Assembly: GCA_040374085.1 (NCBI GenBank)
Contig: JBEIVB010000062.1
Span: forward strand, 1 to 15,014
Direction of reading: 5' to 3'
DNA length: 15,014 nt
Origin: JBEIVB01 sp040374085
GTDB lineage: Bacteria > Bacteroidota > Bacteroidia > UBA4408
Numbering within the stretch: position 1 is the first letter of the stretch; every line of letters begins with the position of its first letter. The notes under the pieces were generated by a model. The model did not search any database, had not been told where the DNA came from, and was given only the letters and a program-made list of their open reading frames with translations. Position numbers and translations under genes: made by a program. Positions 14,724-15,014 of this stretch are shown piece after piece.

Positions 14724-15014
14724 TTACTTGAAGTTGATAAACTGTATCGGGAGGCCAAACTCGCCCTGTCTCAATTGACCCATCACCGCTTGTAAATCGT
14801 CAATTTTTTTACCGGTTACCCGTATTTGATCGTCCATCATTTGGGCCTCTACTTTTAGCTTGGTAGATTTTATTGCTTTAATGATGTTGCGGGCTGCATC
14901 TTTATCAATGCCTTCTTTAAGTTTGATTTCTTTACGGATCATGTTGCCCGAAGCATAATGCTCTTTGCCAAAATCCAAAGCCAGAGGATCCAGTCTTTGC
15001 TTCACCATCCTGGA
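14724..15014 (-). CDS. yajQ: YajQ family nucleotide-binding protein, 5' end outside window
   Basis: The C-terminal 96 residues are visible; the frame continues past the window edge (Ser-Arg precede the internal Met at 15008), and the family is about 160 residues long. Seen: the second half of the fold, with IKLKEGIDKDAARNI, STKLKVEAQMMDDQIRVTGK and the closing DDLQAVMGQLRQGEFGLPIQFINF, a near-standard YajQ ending. Family knowledge: YajQ proteins are small cytosolic nucleotide- or nucleic-acid-binding proteins, some reported to bind cyclic di-GMP. The stop touches the porW stop with no base between, so the two convergent messages overlap. Confidence 0.93.
   Translation of the reverse strand, partial: SRMVKQRLDPLALDFGKEHYASGNMIRKEIKLKEGIDKDAARNIIKAIKSTKLKVEAQMMDDQIRVTGKKIDDLQAVMGQLRQGEFGLPIQFINFK

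Noticed and set aside
1..15014. A defence island, prophage, mobile element or other new multi-gene system
   Set aside because: Nearly all genes are recognisable core envelope or metabolic genes. There are no recombinases, terminal repeats, toxin-antitoxin pairs or nuclease/NTPase clusters.

Overview
The window looks like chromosomal DNA of a member of the Bacteroidota with roughly balanced GC. Three things point there: a secreted repeat protein ending in a type IX secretion (Por) sorting domain, a PorW/SprE lipoprotein of that same secretion system, and several TAnnTTTG boxes of the kind used as the -7 promoter element in this phylum. Shine-Dalgarno sites are weak or absent. I see no rRNA, tRNA, insertion sequence, prophage or CRISPR array. 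I cannot name a genus.

Layout. (1) 1-2034, plus: 3' part of a large Cys-paired Ig/PKD-like repeat protein with a T9SS tail, closed by a strong GUGA-loop terminator. (2) 2200-3183, plus: PAS-PAS protein ending in a histidine-kinase-like phosphoacceptor helix with no ATPase domain. It converges on (3) 3189-4079, minus: a cytoplasmic-looking protein made of degenerate YD (Rhs-like) repeats. (4) 4080-4609: about 530 bases with no convincing gene. (5) 4610-8473, plus: two adjoining gene groups, first a biotin-carrier protein overlapped by a small three-helix membrane protein, then purQ-lpxB-SpoIID/LytB, tightly packed with ATGA-type overlaps and probably a promoter before purQ. (6) 12019 down to 8609, minus: M23 peptidase - dxr - rseP, a run of envelope and isoprenoid genes. 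(7) 12108-14723, plus: porW/sprE, divergent from the M23 gene. It abuts (8) the 3' part of yajQ on the minus strand.

Theme. Most of the recognisable genes serve the cell envelope: lipid A (lpxB), peptidoglycan (SpoIID and M23 proteins), isoprenoid precursors (dxr), intramembrane proteolysis (rseP), T9SS export (porW) and a T9SS substrate (first gene). These are mostly core genes. I found no clear new multi-gene system. The least explained items are the YD-repeat protein, the kinase-like protein without a kinase domain, the biotin-carrier/membrane-protein pair, and the gene-free stretch 4080-4609.
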